Source: Chelonoidis abingdonii
Taxonomy: Eukaryota; Chordata; Testudines; Testudinidae
Length of the DNA stretch: 64,000 nt
Direction of reading: 5' to 3'
Assembly (NCBI RefSeq): GCF_003597395.2
Contig: NC_133771.1
Coordinates: 63,836,377-63,900,376 of the forward strand
The notes beneath the pieces were generated by a model. That model was given only the letters and a program-made list of their open reading frames with translations, did no database searches and was not told the origin of the DNA. Both the position numbers and the translations under genes were made by a program. Below, piece by piece: positions 34,813 to 46,440 of this stretch (its first letter is position 1; each line of letters opens with the position of its first letter).

Positions 34813-37046
34813 AAAAAATGCACCGAGTGTCATGAACAAAGGAAAGACTGGTGAGGGAGCATGAAGACAACAATAATCATGAGGTGATATAAGTTAGATG
34901 TGTGCCCAGCATAGTGATTCTTAATTGTTAGAAAACATTTTAAGTAAACAAGTAATATAAGCTGTCCCTGACTGTAGCTAAACCTAGCAATCGTTATTTG
35001 ACTGATAGATGTCACAGCAGAAGTGGGCCTTGAGGAGAGGTTTGAAAGAGAAGGTTCACATCAGATCTTTATTAAAGGGTATTTTTTCCTTCTTTAAAGC
35101 TGTGGGAGTTCCCAGAGCTGGATCTATAATAATTATTGTTTCTGATGAAGTACAGAACTCCATCACATGGGGAGCTGAACAAAATGCTAACTTGAAAGAT
35201 TTCCGGTACACTGTACAATACAAAAAGAAACAATAAAAAGCGCACTATGCCAGAAGTTGCCTGGGATGTCTTCTTGATAGCTTCTTAATGTTAATCTAGC
35301 AGCCTGTTCATGTAATCCTCCTGGGGATGTGATGGGAGCATTGGACCATGCTGCACTCTGGCTATCCTCAGACAGCAGGATGGCCCCTAGGGAGTTAATG
35401 CTGCCAGCAGGGGTGAAAGTGGGCCGGTATGGGCTGGTACGACATACTGGTAAGAAGTGGCTGCTGGTACAGGCCTGTATGCAGCTGATGTTAAAACTGT
35501 GCAGGATAAAATGATACTGTTATGAAGGCATCATATGTAGGGGTGAGAAGGTAGTTGAGTCAAATCCTCTAATCCTATTAAATCATTAGCTTTTCTACTG
35601 AGATTGCAAATTTTGGTTAAAGCCGGACCGAACAGCTAACTTTGTTTGAAACAGGGTTAGTTGTGTCTGTTTTTTTGGGGGGTTTAGGGCCTAAATGAAT
35701 ATACCCCTTAATTACTGAAGTGTGGAGTAGAGTCTAAGGGGCGTTTTCTTCACTCCTCCCAAGGGCAAAACCAGGAATAGTCTCTTCCAGCAGGAGAGAT
35801 TCATGAAGGTTTTTTTCACATCCATTAACATGGCTGCAGGAGGCCATGAAATCCTTTTTCCCACTCTCCCTCAATGGGACTCAGGAGGAGAGGCTGAATC
35901 TACTATTTCCACTCTGCTGAGTGAGCAGGTGTGATGTATTGTTTTCCCTAGCCATGCTGCTAGTATAACTTATTCTGTACATCAGCTGTGATTAATAATC
36001 CTCAACCTCAAACTAGCCATGGGATCCATTTGGCCTTAATCCTCAAAATTCAGTCCCCTTAAAATTGGGGTCATTCAGAATTGTAGGGCCAATTTTGTCC
36101 CACCTCTATATATGATGATGTTGTGTTTTTAATACTTTGGGCACCTGCCTAGTCAAAAATAGACAGATGACAAACTCATCTTACATAGCCCATCAATCAG
36201 CCATCAATGACTTCTAATCCAAGCTGGATTTGAATCAGTTACCTAGATATGGAAGGCTCCACAGCCTATTACTTGTTTGCTGAGCCAAGTGGCAGCACCC
36301 CTCTCACCCACCCTTCTCCATAGCTTTGAGATGAGCTGAATGAACACAATCTACTGACAGGAAGTGCAGAATGTGGCAGAGCACATAATGCTGCAGCAGG
36401 AGAGTCAGATTAATAGCTGTAGGGAGTACAGCACACCACTGAAAATAGTTCTAGACATCCTTCAGATGTGTGTTAATGTTCTATGTGCATAGTCCAAAAA
36501 TTTAGTGTACATTTAAAAAAAATCTTACTTCACATCCGTGCACCACTGAGTTTTTATGATGTACTATATCAGTACTAAATATTATACATATTATCACCAA
36601 TAATAGTTTCTTCATAAGTGAAAACAGCACAATTCTTCTTCCCTTTGTTCCTGCTTGAATATAAGAGCTCAAGTTGTGAAAAGACAGTTATACAAATGGT
36701 TAACTCTTTAGCCCTTTTTCCATTTACTCTTGCAGTACTTGCTAGCAAGCTTCAGAAGTTTTCTGAGAATCATTCAGCTTGAGTCTTACCACCAAATGCA
36801 TCACAGAAGCACTTAGGGATAAGCAACATTTATTACATCTATGACTTCTTCCTTCACACTCCTCAATTCACACTTCAGCGACAATATTCAAGATGTTTCT
36901 ATCTCTGAAATGTCAGAGTTTTGTTTTCTTACAGTCAGGAAAACTATTGTTATCAGTTTCGAGGAGCATTTTCCTCTCATGGGAATCTGCTTCTCCATCC
37001 GCTTTGGAACTACAGAGTTTTTATATCTTTTCCAAGTCTCAGAGGC
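34813..37046. other. No gene seen; one small hAT-like scrap
   Basis: Mostly AT-rich single-copy-like sequence. Near 35410-35500 'caggggtgaaagtgggccgg' resembles the end of a known turtle hAT, without a second end. Nothing else recognised. Confidence 0.4.
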
Positions 37047-37689
37047 TGAGGGTATGGCTACACTTACATTTTTGCAGCGCTGGTAGTTACACCTGTGGTC
37101 GTACAGCTGTGTAGGGCCAGCGCTGCAGTGTGTCCACACTGACAGCGACCAGCACTGCAGTGTGTCCACATTTGCAGCATTTGCAGCGCTGTTGTGAGTG
37201 GTGCATTGTGGGCAGCTATCCCACAGAGCACCTCGTCCCATTTTGGCGCTGTGGGTTGTGGGAAGGGGACGGAAGGGTGCGGGTCATTCCGCTTCCTGTT
37301 CCAACGACCCGTGGTGCATCGCTTCCCTTTTCAGCCGTTTGGTGCCATTGTGAGTCTGCCGCGTGATTTCAGTAAGAAATGGAGCCCGAGCTGCTGAGGA
37401 CTTTGCTGATGAATGTTGCCAGCACATCACGTCTGGCAGTTGAGCTATTCCTTATGCTCCAAAGTGACAGTGAGGAGAGCTCAGATGATGAAGAAATATG
37501 ATTCAGCGAACCACCATGACATTAAATTGACTTGTGGCAGTAACGGACTACGCTCAGCACTCGTGGCAACGCGCTTGGCTCGGAACAAGCACTGAGTGGT
37601 GGGATCACATCGTCATGCAAGTCTGGATGACGAGCAGTGGCTGCGAACTTAGGATGAGAAAAGCCACGTTCATGAATGGTGTTGCTGAG

Positions 37690-38530
37690 TCGCCCCAACC
37701 CTGCAGCGCAAGGACACGAGACTGAGAGCTGCCTCTGTCAGTGGAAAGCGGTGGCTATTGCAGTCTGGAGCTGGCAATCCAGACAGCTACCGATCAGTCG
37801 CAAACCAGTTTGGAGTGGGAAAGTCGACCGTTGGAATAGTGGTGATGCAAGTTTGAGAGGCCAATTATTGCATCCTGTAAGAAGAAACCGTGACTCTGGG
37901 GATGTGCAGACATTCTGGATGGCTTTGCACAAATGAGTTTTCCCTAATGAGGGGCAATAGATTGGGACGCATATCCTTATTCTGGCACCACCCCACTGGT
38001 ATCGAGTACTTAATCGGAAGGGTATTTCTCTATGGTTCTCCAGTGCTTGTGGATCACCGTGGGCGTATTCACTGACATTTACACGGATGCGGCTGGAAAG
38101 GTGCATGATGCACGCATCTTTCAGACAGTGGATGTTCAGGAAGCTGCAGGCAGGGACTTTTTTCCAGACGGAAGATACAGTGGGGACGTCGAAATGCCCA
38201 TTGTGATCCTTGGAGACCTTGCTTAGCCGTTAATGCCTTGCTCATGAAACCGTATACAGAGAAGCTTGACAGGAGCAAGGCCGGTTCAACTACAGCTGAG
38301 CGGTGCAGAAGAATACCATGAGAGTGTGCTTTTGGCCGTTTAAAGGGGAGATGGAGAAGTCTCTACTGGAAGCTAGACGTGGTGGAAAGCAGCATCAGCG
38401 ATATATACACGTGGTATCCTCCATAATATTTGTGAGGGAAAGGTGAAAGCTTCAGTGAATGACTCCAGGTTACAGATGCTGGACGCTGAATTTGCACAGC
38501 CAGAGAGCTGGCTACTAGAGAGGCCAGTGA
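37690..38530 (+). pseudogene. Harbinger DDE transposase, frameshifted
   Basis: Remnants in three frames. Near 37770-37855 a frame reads NPDSYRSVANQFGVGKSTVG, the helix-turn-helix region. 37990-38060 reads VDHRGR, where the first catalytic Asp block starts; after a frameshift 38032-38226 reads FTDIYTDAAGKVHDARIF and GDVEMPIVILGDLA, holding the second Asp (codon at 38215). Codons from 38322 read ECAFGRLKGRWRSLYWKLDV, supplying the third acidic residue. The enzyme would cut at the terminal repeats and insert at TWA/TNA. In-frame stops after GDLA and before ECAF, and the frame jumps, make it inactive. Confidence 0.85.
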
Positions 38531-38749
38531 TTCAGAGATATATGGGAAGGGATGCTTAAAGGAGCATTTGAGGCTGAAAGCCAACAGAAATGTTGGGTGC
38601 CTTCCACAGCAGTTAAGTGCAGTGGTTGCAATGATTTGCAGTGCCTATTTTTCACTTGTGGTACAGTATGTTACACTTTCTGTAATAATAAAAACTGTTT
38701 TAAAAGACAAGAAATCCTTTATTAAAAATACAGTACATAAAACGGGCAG

Positions 38750-40776
38750 GGGGGTAGGGTGATGAGCAGTAAGTCAGAGGTTTGAATATGTCCTTCCTTG
38801 AGTGCTCTGCAATGCCTGCTGCACTTCAGGATTAATATGCTGCATGGTGATGGGGTTGAGTGCATAGGGTAAGGGTCGTAGTTATCAGGGCTGTTAGGTG
38901 AACGTATGTATGGGTGTTGGGGGCAGCTGGTGGTGGTAAGAACCAGGATGCTGGAGAAGGGTGTTTTTGAGGAAACAGTGGGGCACAATGGGTTGAGCTT
39001 TGGGATGGGGTGAGGAAGGCACGGTAGTGCTCTGCCTGCATGGCTAGCATTGACTGCATGAGGTCTGTGTGGCGTTCCAGGATGCTTAGCAGCCGATCTG
39101 TGCTTCTCTTGGTAGCCAATTCCTTTCCTTGGCAGCCTTTTTCCTTTCTTGGCAGCTGTTCCTTTTTCCATGCTTTCCTCCAGTCTTGCAACTTTTTATT
39201 ATCTGTGGAATACAGATTCATAACTGCTTTCACCAGCTCCTCCTTACTCTTCCTTGGTTTTTTTCTTAAGTTTCGTAGTTTTCAGAAGTCTGCGCTGATG
39301 GAGCAGTATCCAAGGTCACTTTAAAAAAACACAGAGAGATAAAACTTTTAATACAGAGCCTTATTGTTTTAAGACTATTTTGTAGCATCATTTACACATT
39401 GCGAGCATAGCACAGAGAGGCCGCAGCTGCAGAGAGAATGGTGAGTTTCCCCACACGCGCTCACGGGGAAGGGGGGCTGCTTGACTCTGGACTTGGATCA
39501 TGGGGCAAGTGACTTGTGTGGAAAGCAAAGAGCAGCTACAGGGAAATACCCTGAAGAGACACCCACATCTGCCACAGAGTACATGGTCAGAGCCATCTTG
39601 CACACGCGGCTCCTGGGAAGGGGGGGGGTGCTTGACTTCTGGAATCCATGGGGTTTCTGTGACTTGGGAAAGCAAAGAGCAGCTACAGGGGAATAGGAGT
39701 GCACTGAACCTACACACACCACATCTGCCACAGAGGTACTCCTGGGAGCCATCTTGCACACGCGGCTCACCTGGGAGAAGGGGGGGCTGACTTGGGCTGG
39801 AATCCATCGGGGTTTCTGTGACTTGTGGAAAGCAAAGAGCAGCTACAGGGAAATAGCACTTAACAGTATCCCTGCATTTTCCACACAGAATTTTTAACCT
39901 CCCCGATATCTCGCTGCTCCGGGGTCACCTGGGAGGAGCGGGGGCTCTTCTACAGCTATGTGGATTCCGCCCTGGTCCCTACGCAGCTTGCCTGTGTGCA
40001 GCAATGGTCCCCCCACCCTCACGGCACAATGGCGGTGGACGCGTTAGCCTGACTGGGACAAGGACCACGGTGGCTCTCCCTATAACTTGCCTGAAGCGCA
40101 TTTGCACACGCTCTGGCTGAAAACTTTTGAAGAGATTACAGAGGCAGATTACCGCGACGTGATAGACCAAATCAATGGGCTATTCCACATCTAGGCATGC
40201 TTGCAGGCAGCCATAGCCCCCCTGCTCCCAAAACATTTCCATCCTTATAATAAAAGCTTCTTACCGGGAACAGGCTCCTCTGCTGGTTCCTCACTACCAA
40301 GTCCAGCGGCTGCGACTGGCTAGCTTCTCCTGGCTGGAAAATAGCTCCTGGCTGCATGACTCCTGGGAGTCTCCAAACACCTCAGTAGCCTCCCCTCTCA
40401 GGTTCCTCTACACCCTCCCCCTCCTCTCCAGGCTCTGAACTGTCCACCGTGATCCTCGGATTGGCAGTGGGTTTACATCCAAGTATCGCATCCAGCTCCT
40501 TGTAAAAACGGCAGGTCGTGGGGGCAGCACCTGAGCGGTGGTTTCCCAGACGTGCTTTGCAGTAGGCACTCCGCAGCTCCTTTACCTAACCCTGCACTGC
40601 ACCGCGTCCTCGGTCATAGCCCCTGTATTGCATTGACTTTGATATCTGGCCGTAGGTATCATAATTTCTACGGCTGGAGCGCAGCTGTGCTGCACAGCTT
40701 CCTCACCCCAAACACTGATGAGATCCTGCAGCTCGGCAGTGCTCCATGCTGGGGCTCGTTTGGGGCGTGGAGGCAT
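38750..40776 (-). pseudogene. Harbinger Myb/SANT-like DNA-binding gene, decayed
   Basis: The minus-strand start is probably the ATG at 40776: MPPRPKRAPAWSTAELQDLI then SVWGEEAVQ is the N-terminus of the Myb/SANT-like proteins encoded by vertebrate Harbingers. Further 3' (38832-39233, minus) a frame reads LQDWRKAWKKEQLPRKEK, then RLLSILERHTDLMQSMLAMQ, a coiled-coil-like C-terminal tail. The middle part is disrupted by a tandem repeat (39509-39865). The protein partners with the transposase and brings it to DNA. The first ATG at 40809 adds a (TTGA)n-coded leader and is less likely. Confidence 0.7.
39509..39865. repeat. Tandem repeat, unit about 150-160 bp, 2.3 copies
   Basis: 'ggaaagcaaagagcagctac' starts near 39519 and recurs near 39830, with GGGAAAGCAAAGAGCAGCTA near 39666. 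Between the copies are 'cacatctgccacagag' and 'agccatcttgcacacgcggc' (twice). It lies inside the Harbinger element. Confidence 0.8.
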
Positions 40777-40780
40777 GGTC

Positions 40781-40800
40781 ACTTGATTGATTGATTGATT
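40781..40800 (+). repeat. (TTGA)n microsatellite
   Basis: Four to five TTGA units just 5' of the presumed Myb-like start codon. Confidence 0.85.
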
Positions 40801-41171
40801 GCACTCCACGCCTCGCTGAGCAAACAGGAAGGGGATTTTAAAATTCCCGGGGCATTTAAAGGGCGGGTCACCTGAGCCCAGGGCAGTGGAGTGCGAAACG
40901 ATGACCAGAGAGGCTGAAAAGGTATGCTGGGATACCTCCTAATACCCTGGAGGCCAATTACAGCGCTGGTGAGTGTCCACACCTGATGAGCAGCGCTGCA
41001 TCACCAGCGCTGGATTCGCTACACCCGTAGCAGACCAGGTGTACAGCCAGCGCTGCAGACAGGGAATTTGCAGCGCTGGCTGAGCTTTGTAAGTGTGGAC
41101 ACCGAGTAAGTTGCAGCGCTGTAACCCCCTCACCAGCGCTGCAACTTGCAAGTGTAGCCAAGGCCTGAGTG

Positions 41172-41644
41172 AGAGATTCTTATATCTTTCCCGCCCCCCC
41201 CCTTTTCAATACAGCTTGCTTCTTAATATCCTCTGATGGCATGTCTGTAGCACTGCAGTCAAGTGTCTCCCCATTGTTCTGTCTTCAAACCCAGAGGCAG
41301 ATGCTCTGAGTTCTCCTCAGATTCTTTTCCTTTTCAGGGAAACTACTAGCTTCCTCTGTCTCACCAGCATAGCCCCCATCTAGAAGAGGCTCTGTCTTCA
41401 CTAGAGCATGTGCACAGGGCAAGACCAGGGGTAAATCAACATTAGCAACAGTTGGAACATGCCAATCAGCATCATCAAAAGAAACTGCTTTTGTGCTTAA
41501 CTCCCTGCTCTCGCAGCCCCATCACCTTTCTGAGATTGCTGCAATAACATCTGTGGGCTGCACTTCCTGACTTACCGGCAGATTTATAGCCAAGGTCCCA
41601 CAATTGTTTCCTTGATTTTTTCTCCAGCACCAAAACAACTCATG
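41172..41644 (-). other. Unexplained, mostly open minus-strand frame
   Basis: One minus-strand frame runs from the TAA at 41645-41647 to about 41172 with only two stops (TGA at 41524-41522 and 41287-41285). The stop-free stretch 41288-41521 spans 78 codons and includes EPLLDGGYAGETEEASSFPE followed by KEKNLRRTQS. It has no ATG start and I recognise no family. It sits between two insertions (Harbinger and the LTR element). It could be a decayed exon or pseudogene, part of another repeat, or chance. Confidence 0.3.
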
Positions 41645-41769
41645 TTAGTTTGATGGGGGAGAAATATGAGCTGAGTAAGACAATGCAGATTGCAAGGCAG
41701 TGAGTTTATGGTGCCGCCAGTGTTCTAGGTAGGGACTTAACGATCATACTCTTTGCCTACCATACTCAC

Positions 41770-41989
41770 TGTAGAGAGATATTTATGAAAGGTTGTTATT
41801 TAGAGATGCTCCTTCATAAGGGACAGTGTTCTAAGTGTGGGAATTTGGAGGTAAGACCTGGAGGCAGAGGTTGGGAATACCACACAGCTGTGTGCAGTAG
41901 TTCACTTCAGAAGCTATCGTTTGTTTTATTAAAGTTTTATTCCTTTCTCATTCACTGGTTTCTTATTTAATGATCCCAAGATGCTTGCA
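41770..41989 (+). repeat. 5' LTR of the gag-only element
   Basis: Starts TGTAGAGAGATATTTATG and ends GCTTGCA. Shares with the 3' LTR the blocks GAGATGCTC.TTCATAAG, GTGGGAATTTGGAGGT-like text and TTTGTTTTATTAAAGTTTTA, which includes an ATTAAA-type polyadenylation signal. Confidence 0.8.
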
Positions 41990-42129
41990 TGGTGTCAGAA
42001 GTGTTGAGTGAGAAGAAAACTGCAGTCGTTTTGAAGTTAACGCCTGTGTTTGCAACTGAAAGCAGAGGCAAAGTGTGGCACCAGAGAAGCACATGGAGCA
42101 CCAGGCACGGATGCTTTTGCATGTATTTG

Positions 42130-43020
42130 GTGAGCACAATAGTAGCTTGAATAGCTTAAGAAGGTGGGGGGAGCCAAAAATGGATGTGTTGCAACCTACA
42201 TCCAGCCTGCAATTGTCAGGCAATGTTGAAGAGAACTGGAAAAAAAAAAACAGACAGAGATTTGAATTGTATTTAGTAGCCATAGGGGCAGAGGAGAAAA
42301 ATGATTAAGTGAAATCATCAATCGTTTTGCATGTTATTGGGGAGTAAGCATTGGATATTTATCACAACTTTACATTTGAAGAAGGTGAAAGCATGAAATT
42401 AAGTAAAATACTGACTAAATTTGAGGAACATTGAACGTCAGAAAGGAATGAAACCTTTGAGCGAGACAAATTTTTACATGCATTCTATGACATTATAGAG
42501 CAATATGTCACAGAATTAAGGAAACTCAGTACAACTTGTGACTTTGGTGAGCTAACAGGATCTCTGGTCAGAAAGAGAATCATTTGTGGTGTTAAGAGAC
42601 AGATTGCTCTGTGAAGGAGACTTAACTTTAGAAAAAGCTCTCCAAATATGCAGGACAGCAGAAACTGCGAAAGCACAAGCCAAAGAGCTGAATTCACCAG
42701 AAGGGGTTATCTATGAACTAAATACAAAAGAATATAGCCAGAATAGGTCAAATCAAAGAGTGGAGCCACTTGCTATGAAAACCACTGCTAGGGGGATGAC
42801 TGGGTACAGATGGTCATGTGGAAGATGGGGGTCACAACATGGCCCCAAAAAGTGTGTTGCCTTTGGGAAACTCTATCGTAAATGTGGGAGAAATAGTCAT
42901 TTTGCAAAATGCTGCAGATCCCAAATGCAGAAAAATCAGTCAGAGGGATCTCCAGGTAATCCCAGAAAATTCCAATCCATTGACAGCTTAAATGGACTCT
43001 GGCATTTCCCATCTGATTGA
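42130..43020 (+). pseudogene. Gag-like pseudogene (Ty3/Gypsy type)
   Basis: The N-terminal part (about 42180-42600) reads in one frame with several stops. A frame jump near 42590 leads to a 144-codon frame (42586-43020) with RLLCEGDLTLEKALQICRTA, the conserved end of a gypsy capsid. Two zinc knuckles follow at residues 78-90 and 97-110. Each has lost one Cys (Trp at 81, Tyr at 97), so neither should bind zinc properly. Gag would package the element RNA into particles. This copy is non-functional. Confidence 0.75.
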
Positions 43021-43350
43021 TCCTTTATCATCAACACGCAAAGGAGAAAGTGTCAAGGAACAGGAGAACAACTCAGACTCTAATGAAAGGCTGATCCTGA
43101 GAATATCAGAGTGGGACATTAAATGTCCTGAAAGACTCATAGGGACTTGCTAACCTGCCAGGAGAAGGGGTATTTGAGGAAAGTGAGTGGTAGACTCACT
43201 CAAGAGTGATGTGCTGGTAATCTCTCCTCTCTAAGTAGTTGACACTTTGGGTTTATGGAAATATACTAGATGAGCTGAGAATTTAATTCATGTGTTATTA
43301 GATAGCTGTTAACAGTTTATATATATGTATGAGTTAATTTGTTTTTCTTA

Positions 43351-43361
43351 AAGAGGGAAGA
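43351..43361 (+). other. Polypurine tract
   Basis: AAGAGGGAAGA lies directly 5' of the 3' LTR start (TGTAGAG at 43362), where plus-strand DNA synthesis is primed. Confidence 0.7.
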
Positions 43362-43584
43362 TGTAGAGACATGTTAATGAAATACAGTGATTTGGAGATG
43401 CTCTTTCATAAGAGACAGTGTTGTGAGCATGGGAATTTGGAGGTGGGACCTGGAGGCAGGGGTTGGGAACACTGCATGGCTGTTCTCAGCAGTTCACCAC
43501 AGAAGCTCTCCAGTTTGTTTTATTAAAGTTTTATTCCTTTCTCATTCACTGGTCTGTTATTTAATGAACCCCAAGATTGTTACG
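43362..43584 (+). repeat. 3' LTR of the gag-only element
   Basis: Starts TGTAGAGACATGTTAATG, ends ATTGTTACG where CA would be expected. 223 bp, clearly alignable with the 5' LTR but with many substitutions, so the insertion is old. Confidence 0.8.
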
Positions 43585-43589
43585 CTCCC

Positions 43590-45030
43590 CATGATTTTCT
43601 TCCTCTGAAATGTCTGAGAGCTCAGCCTGAAGACAACCCCATGGCTCTCAAACTAAAGCAATACATTACCTCATCATCTTATTTGAATACCCCCATCAAA
43701 TGCCTTAAGGGTCCAGCATATTGCTTATCCCTTGTGCCTCATTCTGATCCCAGGAGCCCCTCAGTGGTACCCACTTAAAATCTCAATATTCAGATGCCAC
43801 AGGTCATGGGTACTCCCCAACTCCTTAGTTAGCTCATCTTCTCCTTCCCTGTCGCCCACGATGGGATATTTGTGTCCTTGTCTCATTTCAGTATCTTTTT
43901 CTTTGCTGGTTTCTTTCCCACTCTTCCTGTGTATATCTCCTTGTGTTTGTCCCCCTTCTCTTCCATCATTCTACCCATTACTTTACTCCTTTGTTTGCCC
44001 CTTCCCTTCCCTCTGCATGGGGAGAGATAAAACTGTGGAGGCACAGAATTTATCTCTCAGTATCATCATCAGACAGAACCAGGAAATGCAGAAATGGGAG
44101 TGGAATGGGGAGAGCTAGAATGGGAACAAAAGGTAACTTTGGGGCTAATATCTTTTAATCTACTATCAAGATTCTGTTCAGTCTCTGTTCAAGGGATGAG
44201 ATAATGTTCAGGTTGTTGTTTAATTTATTGAACCTACCTGTAAGTGTTTTCCTTTGATGTTTGAGTTTGATTTGAATGAGTTGTTAGGATAGAAGTTTGC
44301 ACTGTTAATTTTTATTATTTTAGATTTTTGCTGACGTTGTTTATTTGGCATGGTACTTCTGAACACAAGATGTCTGATTTATAAAATGATGTTACATGTA
44401 GTTAATCCTCCTGCCATTTTTACAGACTTTATCTTATTCTGTGTGTGTTATATCAAGGATTTGTAGCTCTTGGTGGAAAAAAAGGAGCAATAACAGATTA
44501 GGCACTGTCACATGCATTGTGAGATTAAGATAGCCAGCTACAAAATTCAAGTGTTAACATGAGGTTTTGATGAAAGGACTGAGGTCCTGAAGCTGTAGAC
44601 CTAATGAACCATATGAAATTTATTGACAGTAGAATTCAGAGTAATAATCCAGCGAGGAAGATAATGGTTAAACACATGCAGCTCGATCAGGGAATAATGG
44701 CTCCATTCCTTTTCTCTCAGCTATGAAATATACCTCTAAAGTGACCTTTTTTTTTTTTCAAGGAATCATTTGAAGATTAGACAAAGTGATTTTATACACT
44801 TAAAGTCTGTTCCCACTGAGAGCTTTTTAAGTCTATATACTGGAAGAGATCGAGGGGATATGTTCATTCAGGAAAACCCAGATTAAAATCTCTAGCCTGT
44901 CAGTGTCCTTGCAAATGGCAGAATTTATTAAAGGGTAGAAGTGGTTCTGTCCCTTCATGAATGAGTGAACTAAGCTATGAATTGGTGTCTTCCTTAATAA
45001 GGTTTCCAACTTGTGCTTTGGAAAAAGCAT
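43590..45030. other. No gene seen
   Basis: Frames at 43732-44158 have a Ser/Pro-rich composition without a domain. T-run at 44749-44758. Confidence 0.45.
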
Positions 45031-45133
45031 TAGGGTGACCAGATGTCCCGATTTTTGGGTCTTTTTCTTATATAGGTTCCTATTACTCCCCACCCCCGTC
45101 CCAATTTTTCACATTTGCTGTCTGGTTATCCTA
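45031..45133 (-). mobile_element. Short hAT MITE (TAGGGTGACCA type), inverted copy
   Basis: 103 bp from TAGGGTGACCAGATG to CTGTCTGGTTATCCTA. The interior 'tttttcttatataggttcct' is the inverse of the copy at 30260-30382. Flanks agree only weakly, so the duplication is not proven. Confidence 0.7.
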
Positions 45134-46347
45134 ACATGGATATCAGTAACGTTGTGCAATGCTAGAATTATTGTGAAACATCTGTCTTGTTCTTTACTGA
45201 GCTAACCAAAGTAGATCTCAGACTTTTCTATAACCTGAGTTTTAATCATCTATGCTATAGGGAGCTTTCCAAACTGCAGATTTATTTATTTATGCAAATA
45301 CAATTTTAAATATTTTAAATGATAGAGACGTTTTTCTTTTGCTTAAAGACAGTTTGAGCAAACTTTCACACGTGGGTATAATATCCATGTGTGGATGAGT
45401 CAGCAGAAAGTTAGCATGGTCACACTGCATGCAGGGGAATGTAGTGATGAAATGGATCTCCCTCTTATTTTAACTGGAAGGCAGGTCAGACAGCTCAGCA
45501 ATGGATGGAGGTAAATGACTTGCGTTTCCAAACTACAAACTACAGATGGCTAGAAAACTGACAGAAACCACTGTTGGAAACCGCTGGTCTGTTGAAATTG
45601 AAATTCTTCACAAAATCATTTTGATCTTGCTGAAATTTCATTTTGGAGGAAAAAAGGGGAAAAAATTCTGACAATGTCACAATATCCCATTTCAACATTG
45701 TCAAAACAAAACACTTCTATTTTTCCTTTTGAAACAACTTTTTGTTTTGAATTTTTTAAAAACCTTGTACTACGCAATATAAAATAAAAAAGTCAAAATT
45801 AAAATGAAACAGTTGTTAAAACAAAAAACATTTTGATTTAGCCAAAATTATTTTTTCCCAGAAGTTTCTGAGAATTTAAAAAATGTCAGGTTTTGTTCTG
45901 AATTGGAATGAAAACAATTTTCAAAATCTCAAAATTCTTCATGAACAGAATTTCTGTTCTCCACCCCAGCTTTAGTGTCGTGGTCATCTGGCACCCCGTT
46001 AAACTGGGAAAATGGACAAAGAGGCTAAATTTCCCTCTCTTCAAACTAAGGAGGAGCAAGGAGATTAAGATTGGTGGGGAGCAGAAAGAAATTGGTGGGA
46101 AATAGAGGTGTATGAAAGCAGGAGAAGCCAGGCCTGGGTAGAGCCTACTAATACCATGTCTGCTTGGCTGGGATTGCCCTCTTATTCCAATGTATTGGTC
46201 TAAAATATACTCCCATTTAAACACAAAGATTGCTTGGAATGGAGTAAATTTATCCCTGATTGAACTTCATTGACTTCAGAGCAGCATAACTGTCTGCACA
46301 TTAATGTCTGTTGAACCAAATTACACAACTAACAGTCTTGATGCCTA
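45134..46347. other. No gene seen; AT-rich repeat-like block
   Basis: 45580-45970 is dense in AAAATTTTG/CAAAATTTC-type words (antisense of each other), a kind of block I recall as a common turtle repeat of unknown class. The rest is unremarkable. Confidence 0.4.
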
Positions 46348-46440
46348 GGGCTGATCTACACTACAAACTTAAGTCAGCTTAAAAACATTGCTCGGGGCTG
46401 TTAAAAATTTCACACCCTTTGGTATCTCCACTAGAATGGT
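46348..46440 (+). repeat. Left arm of a Harbinger-type MITE
   Basis: GGGCTGATCTACACTACAAA followed by 'cttaagtcagcttaaaaaca' matches the first part of a turtle Harbinger MITE from memory. The right arm is missing. Confidence 0.5.

Larger units (their letters stand above)
37050..41165. mobile_element. PIF/Harbinger transposon, near complete, two decayed genes
   Basis: 4,116 bp. The left end GGGTATGGCTACACTTACAT and the inverse of the right end, GGCCTTGGCTACACTTGCAA, form terminal inverted repeats that continue into GCAGCGCTGG. Flanked by TGA on both sides (37047-37049, 41166-41168), a 3-bp duplication of the TNA type. Inside are a transposase on the plus strand and a Myb/SANT-like gene on the minus strand, convergent, which is the standard two-gene Harbinger plan. 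Subterminal CAGCGCTG motifs recur at both ends and may have been binding sites. Both genes carry stops and frameshifts. Confidence 0.9.
41770..43584 (+). mobile_element. Compact LTR retrotransposon with gag only
   Basis: 1,815 bp: 5' LTR (41770-41989), internal region (41990-43361), 3' LTR (43362-43584), with flanks CTCAC (41765-41769) and CTCCC (43585-43589), a 5-bp duplication with one mismatch. TGGTGTCAGAAG directly after the 5' LTR is the expected position of the primer-binding site. AAAGAGGGAAG directly before the 3' LTR is a polypurine tract. Inside only a gag remnant is visible; there is no protease, reverse transcriptase or integrase. The gag resembles those of vertebrate Ty3/Gypsy elements. 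It is either a non-autonomous family or an internally deleted copy. Confidence 0.8.

Noticed and set aside
36886..43628. Similar words (CTCTGAAATGTC) near both outer sides of the Harbinger and LTR elements, suggesting a duplication
   Set aside because: A 12-bp match is expected many times by chance in 64 kb, and the flanks do not align further.
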